Below the pieces are notes generated by a model, which saw nothing but the letters and a program-made list of their open reading frames with translations, ran no database searches and was not told the origin of the DNA. From assembly GCA_030220185.1 (NCBI GenBank), contig JASPKZ010003423.1, positions 1 through 64,000 on the forward strand: 64,000 nucleotides of DNA, given 5' to 3'. Below are positions 55,546 to 64,000 of this stretch, piece by piece. Source of the stretch: Diploptera punctata (taxonomy: Eukaryota; Arthropoda; Insecta; Blattodea; Blaberidae). Position 1 is the stretch's first letter, and each line of letters opens with the position of its first letter. The position numbers were made by a program, and so were the translations under genes.

Positions 55546-56110
55546 AAACAATATTTTATTAGCATTTATTTTCTAAAACTAATTTAGCAGAATTTGAAAC
55601 TGATAATTTTTGGAGAATGACAATTGGCACACTATATACAAAGATAGAATTAAATAGGAGGCTTATGGTGATACTGATATGGTTAAAGTATTTATCAAAA
55701 CGGTAAGGATTAGAAGGTTGGGTCATGTTTACAGAGAAACCGTGTTGGATCTACGTGGAAAATTCATATTAATAAAAAAATAGATGAATATTGGTCCGGC
55801 AAACATCAGATGGTAAGATTGTGTTGAACAGGATTTCATAATTTTGGAAATGCAAGGGTGATTTTTCTAATTAACTAAATCTTGATGTTTAATTAAAAGT
55901 TTTATACAGTAGAAAGGAAAGATAGGGACGAATGGAGGCACATGTAATGGCGGTAAAGGTCTGCACTAGGTTGTAGTACCTTAGATAGATGCATTCTTTT
56001 GATTAGGCCTATGTATATTTCATGTTCATTCAAGCCTGGTGAATAAAGCACATTATACATGTTGCTACGTAAAATGTCTATCAAACTTGCTTAATTTGTT
56101 TTTTTAATGG

Positions 56111-56111
<1 letters not shown>

Positions 56112-56168
<57 letters not shown>
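56112..56168. repeat. (AC)n microsatellite
   Basis: About 57 bp of pure CA repeats abutting the left TIR of the mariner at 56169. Confidence 0.95.
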
Positions 56169-56171
<3 letters not shown>

Positions 56172-57158
56172 GATCCCCCGACATACGGCCGAGCTGGCGG
56201 GAAAAGCGCATGCGGCCATCCAGTCGTCAATCCGCGTCATGCGGCAGAGCAACTACACGGCTCTTTTCCTACTTATTTCACATGGTTCGCGCATGACCAT
56301 GAAAATAGCGAAAATAAGTTACATACCTTATGACAGGAGATGTTGAAAATTGTCTCCTACTTCCACACATTTTCGGCACCTTGCTAACAAACCCTCATTC
56401 ACACGCATTAGTTTTTGTTCTGTTATTGAGTACATTTCAGTCCTATGTAATCTTCCAGATCGCCTAACATGTGAGTTTCTTGCATGCACTTTATATTTTA
56501 AATACCCCTATAAATGAAAATCGCAAACAGTTAAATCTGAAGACCGTGATGGCCACAAGCCCGCACTAATAACCCGATCTTCAAAAATTTCACTAATTAA
56601 TTTTAACGCAAAAGTTTCGTAGCTCGCAATGCTGACACCTTCCAAACACCAGTTTCTTGCGCAAGTCGTCGTAGGGATTTTGTAGGCGGATGTTCTAATC
56701 TTTCTCCTATTTCATCTCATTTTTCTTCAGTACGCACACGTTTTGTTACCTTTGGTTTCTAATCGTTTCTCTAAATTTATTTACAAGTCGTCAAACGGTA
56801 TCTCTATTTGTAGGATTTACATCTGGAAATTGTGTTCTAAATCGTCTAACGACTTTTCTGCAAGACTCTGTTTTCGCATAATTACCCTACATAAATACCC
56901 TATGCTGTACTGTAAACACAGATCAAGGCATATTAACTATGAACTAAGACCACTAATACGAGAATACATATCGCGTGTTTCACCTTACAGTAATGCAATC
57001 CAACTGCCTCGCCAGGCGGCTAAGTTTCAATATCTCGGCATGGCGAGTTTATGACTCACAGTGAGCCGTGCAGTTGCTATGCCGCGTGACGCGGAGTCAG
57101 GACTCAGCGGCCAGTATGCGCTTCTCCTGCTAGTCCGGCCGTAGGTCGGTAGATCCGC
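56169..57158 (-). mobile_element. Mariner-superfamily transposon, ~75-bp TIRs, internally deleted
   Basis: Left 'ggatcccccgacatacggcc' ... 'gaaaagcgcatgcggcc' ... 'ccgcgtcatgcggc' matches the inverse of the right end 'ggatctaccgacctacggcc' ... 'gagaagcgcatac' ... 'ccgcgtcacgcggc'. The TIRs are much more GC-rich than the surroundings. AC/GT repeats lie at both ends. The total of ~990 bp is short for the family, and the transposase lacks most of its catalytic part. Confidence 0.82.
56328..57000 (-). pseudogene. Mariner-type transposase remnant (DUF4817-like)
   Basis: Minus-strand blocks in order: 'KVVRRFRTQFPDVNPTNR' (frame-shifted HTH), 'RVRTEEK', 'IGERLEHPPTKSLRRLAQET' and 'ALRATKLLR', then directly 'FEDRVISAGLWPSRSSDLTV' with 'CDFHL' (the last DDE block), and 'EQKLMRVNEGLLARCRKCVE' with 'VGDNFQHLLS' and stop TAA at 56328-56330. 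The region carrying the first two catalytic Asp residues is deleted. The C-terminal 'F.ARC..C.E....HFQHLL' is typical of this transposase family. A different subfamily from the copy at 33918. Confidence 0.82.

Positions 57159-57162
<4 letters not shown>

Positions 57163-57221
<59 letters not shown>
57163..57221. repeat. (GT)n-(AT)n-(GT)n compound microsatellite
   Basis: GT, TA, then TG repeats abutting the right TIR of the mariner. Confidence 0.95.
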
Positions 57222-57223
<2 letters not shown>

Positions 57224-57999
57224 TTGTGGATGGATAGCTATATGTATGTGTAAACTTTTGAATGAGATGATTTAATAATAAGTGTTGACTGCGGCTGTTA
57301 CTTACGTGAATCCTGAATAAAAATGAAGAAAAAATAAATAATATGTGACAAAATAGTCTAATATTGTAACAAATATTTTAATTGCACAGTTTTGGCGACT
57401 TTGTTGTTGTAAAACACATACATTTTTGCGCAGTTCTATGAAGCATTGAGAACAAGACTAATGTCTGGAGTTATTCAAGTGGAATAATGTTGGACATCAG
57501 GCATGCAATCTGGCTCCTAGTAGTATTACGGTAATCCCACTAGGTCGTAAATTACAACTCTGCGCTCTTTAAGATTTGTGTCACGGGATTTGCAAGATAC
57601 AGTGAAAATCCTCGACTTCAAAGCAAGGACGATTCAAAGGCTACTTACTGCAGGCTAAATAATTAAACTCCGACATGCAAATAAGTAAGTTGTTGCACGT
57701 TTCCTCTAATGTAGACATGATCGTCCTTCAACAATACAAATTAAATTAATAAATTGGTATGTGTATATTAAAATATTGATATTACAACAAATTCTGTTTG
57801 TCCGATTGGCGACAAATAAATTATAAAAGAAATATGAAGAGGGCAGTGAAACCGAATACTTGTACCAAATGTTTAATTCTAGTTGTTTTTGTCTTGTCTA
57901 GTCTACAATAATTCTCATCTCATTATTCTCTCTTGTTTCATTTATGCAATTAACAATTTTTAAGTTTTAGTATTATAATTATCCATAGAACAGTGGGTA
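57222..57999. other. No gene recognised
   Basis: AT-rich; no repeat partner seen. Confidence 0.45.
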
Positions 58000-58275
58000 A
58001 TAATGTCCCGCGCCTTACCCGATCGGTTTAAGGCATGTTAGCTTGGTGCAGAGCTATGGGACTTACGCTGGTTCTAGTCCCCATGGAAAATAAATTCTCT
58101 TAAGAATTTTCGGGTAATATGAGACTGTGCCTATAATGAGGAATTTAGGTAGCTACAATATGTAACGTCTCCGGGTTAAGAAAACTATACACAACAGTTA
58201 GGGATCCAACATGCTGGCCACGATTCACCCCTGTACTAGCTAGAAGATCATCCATATATGTGATTAACACATGCA
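58000..58275 (+). mobile_element. SINE family B, plus-strand copy
   Basis: 'gtcccgcgccttacccgatc' then 'ggtttaaggc' (damaged box A) and 'ctggttctagtccccatgg' (box B region), body 'gatccaacatgctggcc', ending 'atgtgattaacacatgc'. The last ~50 bp of the family consensus are missing. Confidence 0.82.
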
Positions 58276-58534
58276 CTATCTTCTCTACAAATAATTTTGC
58301 ACTAAAGCATGCCATCAAATCTTTAGAGGAAAAAGAAGACCTACAGGATAATAGTACATATTAATTATTTCTTAGTATCTGCTAATATATTATTATAACA
58401 AATCGTATAAAAAATAATGTCTTTAAATTGATATATTGTCACCGCTGTTTAATTTCCCCTATAAATATTAAAATATTATACAAGCCTTACCCTCCAAAAT
58501 ATTATTTTCAAACTCCATAAAATGATTTTAATGA

Positions 58535-58650
58535 ATTTTACCCGAACAATTGCCCAGGCTATAATTTTAATCTTTATTGTAATTCCTTCATTACAACTAC
58601 TTTATTTAATATATGGACCAGCAGTTACATTGAAAACTATGCTAACTTCC
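58535..58650 (+). pseudogene. Nuclear mitochondrial insertion (COX2 segment)
   Basis: Translates around 58548-58640 to 'TIAQAIILIFIVIPSLQLLY' then 'LIYGPAVTLKT', which matches insect COX2 near its second transmembrane helix (pattern W-TI-PA-IILIFIA-PSLRLLYL-DE......VTLKT). A few residues after 'LLYL' are deleted and the Trp/Pro before 'A.IL' are changed, so it is a nuclear pseudogene copy. Upstream and downstream COX2 is not recognisable. Confidence 0.75.
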
Positions 58651-58669
58651 TAAAGGTCGACTCATATTT

Positions 58670-59050
58670 CCATCCATCCATAGTAATTCTGCCCGAAGGC
58701 AGGTCCCTTCACTGCAATCATAGCATTTTTATGCTATGCTTGCAGCTTTACTAGGGAATTGTAGGTGTGGTAGCTTCCCGTTGCTTTCCACACCGGTGAA
58801 GGATGATGATGATGGCCATATAATTTCGGGGACCGTTTGGGCCTTAAAGTTTTCCTGACATTTGTCTTACAGGTGAGGGAAAACTCCGATAAAAACCTCA
58901 CCCAGAAAAATTGCCCCAACCGAGGATCATTTACATTAATGATTAATATCTTCCACTGCAAAACTTATTTAATAGTCTTTCTTTAAGACTATATTCCCGG
59001 GCCCGCTGTGTGACAAGGCGGCACGCTACCTCGAAACCACAGCGGTGGAC
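58670..59050 (-). mobile_element. SINE family A interrupted by a 66-70 bp insertion
   Basis: 'catccatccatagtaattct' to 'ccacagcggtggac'. Box B is split: 'aaccgaggatc' | 58929-58996 AT-rich insert | 'ccgggcccgctgtg'. A few SINE bases (gaac) are lost at the junction, and no direct repeat is visible around the insert. Confidence 0.88.
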
Positions 59051-59699
59051 GACTCATATTTAATCCCTCAAAATGCAATGTGCCGTGGTGACGTAAAATC
59101 TTACTGTCGTGACGTTCGTTATAGCTTCTGTGATGGTGGATATTGTGTTCGGTGCTCTTTCCTATCCCTTTTTCCCCTCTCCTATTTTCCCTCCTTGACG
59201 TCATCGGCGCGAGTTGTGATGCGCCGAGATGTCTGCGACGAGAAGTCTTGTCTAATCAACAGTCGTAATCTAAGTTTGGTTCCTGCAAGGCTGGCGGGGA
59301 TCTAAGTCAGATCCCTTGCCAAGGACTATTCGATTTTGAGTTTTCTAGAAGAGAAAATCTGTTGGAAGAAAACTGTTTAGTTTGGATGACTGAGGACTTT
59401 AAGTATGAGTGTATGTAATCTTTTTCTTGTTAAGTAATGTCGACGAGTGTTTATATTATTTTCTATTATAGTATGTTTATATTTCATTACTTAAGCATGA
59501 TAGCTAATTGTATTGTTTATTTTCTTGACAATATCAATTATATTAATTTTAGTTAAAGCTTTCGTATCTTTTTGTTACAACTTGCTTAATTACGTCAATG
59601 AGCACTTGAACCTGAGTTTTGCGTGCTATAGAGCATTTTCCCATTCCTGTCATGATCAAAGTTTAATAGTAAAGTTAAAGAGATTAGTAATAGCTTGAA
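59051..59699. other. No gene recognised
   Basis: A relatively GC-rich block at 59080-59300 has an 86-codon frame (59045-59305) without recognisable domains. The remainder is AT-rich. Confidence 0.4.
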
Positions 59700-59717
59700 A
59701 TATATATATATATATAC

Positions 59718-59757
<40 letters not shown>
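59700..59757. repeat. (AT)n microsatellite with ATAC interruptions
   Basis: TA run broken by 'acat' units. Confidence 0.95.
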
Positions 59758-59758
<1 letters not shown>

Positions 59759-60426
59759 GTGTTGAGCAATACACAAGTGGTTATCTACCAGAAAGATCAG
59801 TATTGTCTGTATTTTGGGCCCGGCTGCAGACTCTGCATAAAAACTTGTGTATTACAAGCTACGTTGGAATTAAAAGATAGGCTCCGTATTAGAGAGACTA
59901 CAGTAAGAAATTTCTTCTCCCCCTCATCCACGGTGCAGCAAGACCGGCTATAAACATTATTAACCCAGAAATAATTAAAGTATTTAATGAATCCCCGAAA
60001 GAAGAACTAAATCGAGTCTATAAATATACCCCCGCCGTAACATTATTATTAATAATTTTCCCTTTTTTAAGAGGACTTCATTACTTGAATTGGGATTTTA
60101 AGGCGATACTGAGGAAATACTAAGGACCAACACACACACTTTATATTGAGTAACGTTAAGAAATTGGGGCTAGACGTAAATATCAAAACTAAATACAAAA
60201 ATACATTGCATAATGGAACTGGACAGTTAATGACAAATGAGGGAAACATTTAAAATTACTGAATTCAAATGCCTAGGATCAAGCATAAAAGAGATACAGG
60301 GAGAAATTAGACATTAGTCAAACTCTAGAAACGCTACTTTTATTCATTAGTGACTCTCGTCATCCACCCTCTATCAAAAAACGTTAAACTAAAAGTACAT
60401 TAAACGGTTATTCTTCCATTTATATT

Positions 60427-60740
60427 ATATGGACTGCCTTGTCACACAGCAGGCCCGGGTTCGATTACCGGTCAGGACATGCTCCAGGGTGAGGTTCTTT
60501 CGGGATTTTTCCTCATCTGTAAGACAAATGTCAGGAAGCTTAGGACCCAACGGTTCCCGAAAATCATCAGGCCATCACCATCCTTATCCTTTACCGGTGT
60601 GGAAAGCAAAGGAAAGCTACCTCGCCAATACGGAGTAATTCCCTAATAAAGCTGCAAAGCATAACATGAAAACGCTATGATTGCAGTCAAAGACCTGCAC
60701 TCAGGCAAAAATACTATTATTGGATGGATGGATGGATCCG
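60427..60740 (+). mobile_element. SINE family A, head truncated
   Basis: 'actgccttgtcacacagcag', box B 'gggttcgattacc', body, tail 'ttggatggatggatggatcc'. The first ~30 bp of the head are missing. Confidence 0.85.
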
Positions 60741-60754
60741 AAACAAGGTCTGTT

Positions 60755-60985
60755 ACTTTTAAAGGAGAAAAGATTACGAGTATTTGATAATAAGGTTCTT
60801 AGGAAATTGTTAGTACCAAACAAAGAACAGACAGGTAAATGCAGAAAACTACCTGTACATAACAATGAGCAATATGATCATCGGAAACTAGATATAATAA
60901 GAACAGTTGTGTCTCGTGGACTGAGATTGACAGGACATATGGCACGAATGGTAATGAAATACGGGACATGTGAAAACTAGAATGG
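60755..60985 (+). pseudogene. LINE ORF segment
   Basis: 'EKRLRVFDNKVLRKLLVPNK', 'TGKCRKLPVHNNEQYD' and 'IIRTVVSRGLRLTGHMARM': the pattern E.RLRVF.N..LRKIF..K....G.WRKLHN.EL......DIIR.I.SRRLRW.GHVARM of a common arthropod LINE. Open for ~80 codons but ends at 60978. Confidence 0.8.
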
Positions 60986-61009
60986 ATGCGACCAGTAGAT
61001 TGGTATCTT

Positions 61010-61255
61010 TACTTTGTCCTGGTGGAGTGACTTGCGTGCTTAAATGATCCCAAGAGCTATGCCGGCGGTAGCATTGCTGCCGATAGGGTTACCCATGCCG
61101 GACTGGTCGAAGGTGATAAGCCAGACGAAAAAAGTACCTTGGTCGAAAGAGTGACGATCTTTCACCGTAAATATATAACCGTCAAGAAATGCGGGCATGG
61201 GTTCCACTGGGGTAAAATTTTCCGGAGGTCAAATAGTCCCCCATTCGGTTTTCCG
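61010..61255 (+). repeat. LINE-associated non-coding block
   Basis: 'gagctatgccggcggtagca' with 'ttgctgccgatagggttacc' and 'catgccggactggtcgaagg' looks like a LINE untranslated region lying between two ORF fragments. GC-rich relative to its neighbours. Assignment from general familiarity only. Confidence 0.4.
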
Positions 61256-61269
61256 GGCGGGGACTACTT

Positions 61270-61560
61270 CAGGGAACCAATATGATTTGAGAGGAGTAGC
61301 TTATACAGGGCATGATTGGAAAACATTAGCTGATGATAGAGATGTATGGACAGCTTATGTCCGCGCGGTCATGAACCTAGGATTCAATAGTGTCTGAGAG
61401 TAATTTAGATAGGTCAAGAATGAGTTGGATAATAACATTAATCATGATTTGAGGGAGGTGAATTGTACAGGGGATGATTGGAAAACATCTTAAGATAGGG
61501 ATGTATGGAGAACTATGTCCATTGTGTTCGATAGCTCCAGTTAGTTAGTTAATTTACTAT
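61270..61560 (+). pseudogene. LINE ORF C-terminus, present twice
   Basis: 'YDLRGVAYTGHDWKTLADDR' with 'DVWTAYVRAVMNLGFNSV' then stop (61397); a second decayed copy 'NNINHDLREVNCTGDDWKT', 'DRDVWRT' follows at 61425-61550. A tandem duplication of the 3' end of the same LINE type as 50260. Confidence 0.75.
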
Positions 61561-61599
61561 AAGTGAATTAACCTAGGTGTATTAAAGTAAGTTCAAATT

Positions 61600-61940
61600 G
61601 TGTATGGATTTAAATATCTGGGTACTATAATCATTGATGACAAATCATATTAATAAGGAGCAGGATTCTCCAAGCCAACAGATACTATTATGAACTTAAG
61701 GACCAATTCAAATCACAAATTCTAACTCTGGATGCAAAACTAAAAATCCACAAAACCATATTGAGACCAATTGCTATTTATGGCAGTGAATGCTGGACGC
61801 TTAGCAGAGAGAATGACTGAGAATCTTAGAAAGGAAAATCCTGAGGAAGATCCTGGGACCTATAAGTGATGGTGGAGTGTGGCGGATAAGATATAACGAT
61901 GCAATCTACAATTTGTATTCAGACCCAGATGTTGTAAATA
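61600..61940 (+). pseudogene. LINE RT C-terminal region, part 1
   Basis: 'VYGFKYLGTIIIDDK', 'RILQANRYYYELKDQFKSQI', 'LDAKLKIHKTILRPIAIYGS' with 'ECWTL', and 'RKILRKILGPISDGGVWRIR' with 'YNDAIYNLYSDPDVV' in broken frames: an ordered LINE C-terminal region. SINE A interrupts it at 61941. Confidence 0.82.
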
Positions 61941-62271
61941 GTCCATCGCTGTGGTCTCGAGGTAGCGTGCTGCCTTGTCACGCAGCGGGCCCGGGTTAGA
62001 TTCCCGGTCGGAATAGGCTCCTGGGTGAAATTTTTTCCGGGGTTTTTCCTCGCCTGTAAGACAAATGTCAGGAAGCTTAGGGCGCAACGTTCCCCGAAAA
62101 TCATCCAGCCATCATCACCATCCTTATCAGTATCATCCTTCACCTGTGTGGAAAGCAATGGGAAGCTACCACGCCTATAGTTCCCTAGTATAGTTGCAAA
62201 GCATAGCATGAAAATGGTATGATTACAGTGAAAGACCTGCCCTCGGGCAGAATTACTATGCATGGATGGAT
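61941..62271 (+). mobile_element. SINE family A inserted into the LINE
   Basis: 'gtccatcgctgtggtctcga' to 'attactatgcatggatggat'. 'ttgtaaat' occurs immediately before and after (61932-61939 and about 62273-62280) and is the likely target-site duplication. The LINE continues after it ('NVIKFGALRWVGDIMRMEED'). Confidence 0.92.
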
Positions 62272-62765
62272 ATTGTAAATGTCATTAAATTTGGCGCATT
62301 GAGATGGGTGGGTGATATAATGAGAATGGAGGAAGATAACACCACTATAGTTTGTCTGGTTTAACTTGGCAAGACATTTGTAGAAAGAGACAGCTGTGCT
62401 CACCTCTCTCTCTCTCATCAGTGTTGACGGTATTTCTTCATCAGATGTTAATAGGGGCGAGGGGGAAGACGAAAACTGACAACAGGGTGGGTTCTTTCTT
62501 TTGTAAGCGGTCAAGGATCTATCCTTATATCTCCATCTCTCTATTTGCCAAGTTAAGCCAGGTATACAATAGAAAGCTTTACACTGTTGAGATCAGATGG
62601 AGGAGGAAGAAGAGAAAGACCGAAGCTGAGATGGATGGATGGAGTAGAGGAGGATCTCCGATAGCTCGGGGTCCGGGAATGGAGAAGGAGGCGTTGGACA
62701 GGGATGCGTGAAAGAGTGTCCTAACAGCAGCCAAGGCTGGTAAAGGGCTGTAGAGCTAGAAGAAG
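62272..62765 (+). pseudogene. LINE RT C-terminal region, part 2
   Basis: 'NVIKFGALRWVGDIMRMEED' then, after the TIR element at 62349-62569, 'GGGRRERPKLRWMDGVEEDL' and 'GVREWRRRRWTGMRE', with 'AAKAGKGL' and a stop near 62750, in shifting frames. This completes the ORF begun at 61600. Confidence 0.78.
62349..62569. mobile_element. Small TIR element inside the LINE
   Basis: 'ctggtttaacttggcaa' (about 62356-62372) and the inverse 'ttgccaagttaagccag' (about 62546-62562), with weaker similarity outside. It splits the LINE frame. A (CT)n run at 62404-62416 lies inside. Confidence 0.5.
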
Positions 62766-62994
62766 AATATTAAAGTAAGACTTCTTTAAAGTACTTTACC
62801 TTGCAGAAACAAGTTGTATTACACTACACTTATCACAATGAGCATTAAAAGATAACTAATTACAATTCACTACTCAATATCCATTTAAGGTTCTTACCTG
62901 CAGCTACAAAGACCGAGGATATTGTACTCTAACCCTTCTGTTAAAAATAATTGAAAGTATTTTCTCCTTACTCCACCATATCACTGCCGGGTTA

Positions 62995-63470
62995 GTAGGC
63001 CAAATAATTTATATAAATAAATAATGTAAAAAAATTTTACAAAATAGTAGCCGTTCCAACGTTAACATACGGGTCTGAGACTTGGCCTTTAACGATCTCT
63101 GATAAAAATAAAATTGAGACAATAGAAATGAGATTTCTCAGATCAGTTGCAGGTGTATCTCTAAGAGATCAAAAGAGAAGTCAAGATATCAGAGATGAAT
63201 TACAAATATAAACGAGAGAATACACAGAAATAAACGTAATTGGTTTGAACACATACAAAGAATGCCAAATAATCGTTTATCAAAACAGCTGCTTCATTAT
63301 AGGCCTCTAGGCCGAAGACATGTAGGAAGACCAAAACGTCGTTGGAAACACGAGCTGCACCTGCAGCATATAGTGCACTGGGGGAGCGGAACGGGCCAAC
63401 CGGCCCATACCTTGAAGAAGAAGAAGAAGAAGAAGATGATGATGAGAAACTTTTCACACTGACAGTCTGT
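62995..63470 (+). pseudogene. LINE RT C-terminal region with GAA/GAT tail
   Basis: 'KFYKIVAVPTLTYGSETWPL', 'KIETIEMRFLRSVAGVSLRD', 'SQDIRDELQI', a stop/frameshift, 'RNWFEHIQRMPNNRLSKQLL' with 'HYRPLGRRHVGRPKRRWKHE', ending in (GAA)n(GAT)n at 63415-63445. Nearly complete tail region with one frameshift. Confidence 0.85.
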
Positions 63471-63832
63471 ACATAAAAACATCAAGACTTGAAGCCAACG
63501 TCTTCTGAAAAAAAATTGGTTGGATGACATAGCTATAGGATCCCCCCTAAAAAAACTGATTTTGATAGGGAATGAATAACGTTGCTCACATCGAAATTGA
63601 ATATTGCAAATAGCTGCATTAGATCTCGGCTTCATAGAGCAGTTGTATAAGTACGCCTAATAAGCCACTGTGTTATATATTTTTAACATTGAATTATTAT
63701 CATTCCAAAGTTTTGTGGATGGAATCACGGGTTAAAACTCCTGAAAGAAACCAGCTGTTCGATTAAAAATCAAGTAGGAACTGGTTGTTTCAAACTCGAA
63801 ATAACTAAGTAACTCACTGGCTGTATCGAAAC

Positions 63833-64000
63833 CGTAGGTTTAATCCGCGCGGACATAAGTTCTCCATACATCCCAATCCTGAGCTAATGTTTTCGAATCA
63901 TCCCTTGTATAGTCTACTTCCCTCAAATCTGGTTAATGTTATTTTTCCACCTCATTCTTGGTCTACCAACAGGACGTTTTCTTTCTGGTTTTCTTACAAG
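63833..64000 (-). pseudogene. LINE ORF C-terminus, cut by the window end
   Basis: Minus strand: 'LVRKPERKRPVGRPRMRWKN', 'NINQI' (one-base shift), 'REVDYTRDDSKTLAQDWDVW', 'RTYVRAD'. Same type as 50260. The upstream part lies beyond base 64000. Confidence 0.8.

Overview
The window looks like non-genic DNA from a large, repeat-rich arthropod genome. It is AT-rich and full of microsatellites. No stretch reads as a host protein-coding gene: every open frame with recognisable similarity belongs to a transposable element. My best guess is an insect, probably a cockroach or termite (Blattodea). The reasons are a nuclear copy of a mitochondrial COX2 segment that reads like insect COX2, LINE and DUF4817-type mariner sequences of a kind I associate with these genomes, and several tRNA-headed SINE families at high density. 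The species call is inference.

Layout. 0-10 kb: SINEs, an inverted-repeat element, a Helitron-like element (4.37-5.37 kb), LINE remnants and long unannotated AT-rich stretches. 10-20 kb: two head-to-tail copies of a ~0.7 kb hairpin-ended repeat (11.6-13.0 kb), an unrecognised acidic/RG-rich ORF (14.3-14.8 kb), SINEs, and the left end of a TIR element (19.8-20.2 kb). 20-30 kb: SINEs, minus-strand LINE tails, a perfect 126-bp-arm palindrome (23.1 kb), a pogo/Tigger-type DNA transposon (23.9-25.1 kb), and a third copy of the 0.7 kb repeat. 30-40 kb: a fourth copy, a nearly intact mariner-superfamily transposon with one premature stop (33.7-35.1 kb), a small MITE (36.6 kb), and a ~0.96 kb palindrome made of two Penelope-like GIY-YIG endonuclease fragments, each with a hammerhead-ribozyme-like core (38.4-39.4 kb). 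40-50 kb: SINEs, a Helitron-like element with a SINE nested in it (43.2-44.3 kb) and two more Penelope-like fragments. 50-64 kb: LINE 3' ends, an internally deleted mariner with ~75-bp TIRs sitting between AC and AT/GT microsatellites (56.2-57.2 kb), the COX2 numt (58.5 kb), and a LINE interrupted by a SINE and by a small TIR element (61.6-62.8 kb).

The features do not form a pathway. They record repeated insertion by LINEs and by SINEs that were presumably moved by LINE machinery, plus DNA transposons (mariner, Tigger, Helitron, MITEs) and Penelope-like elements. SINE family names A-G and the labels R700, IR-1 and H are mine, assigned only by comparing copies inside this window. I found no convincing novel system. 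The most interesting items are the ribozyme-bearing Penelope palindrome, the perfect palindrome at 23.1 kb, and the tandem hairpin-ended R700 repeat.
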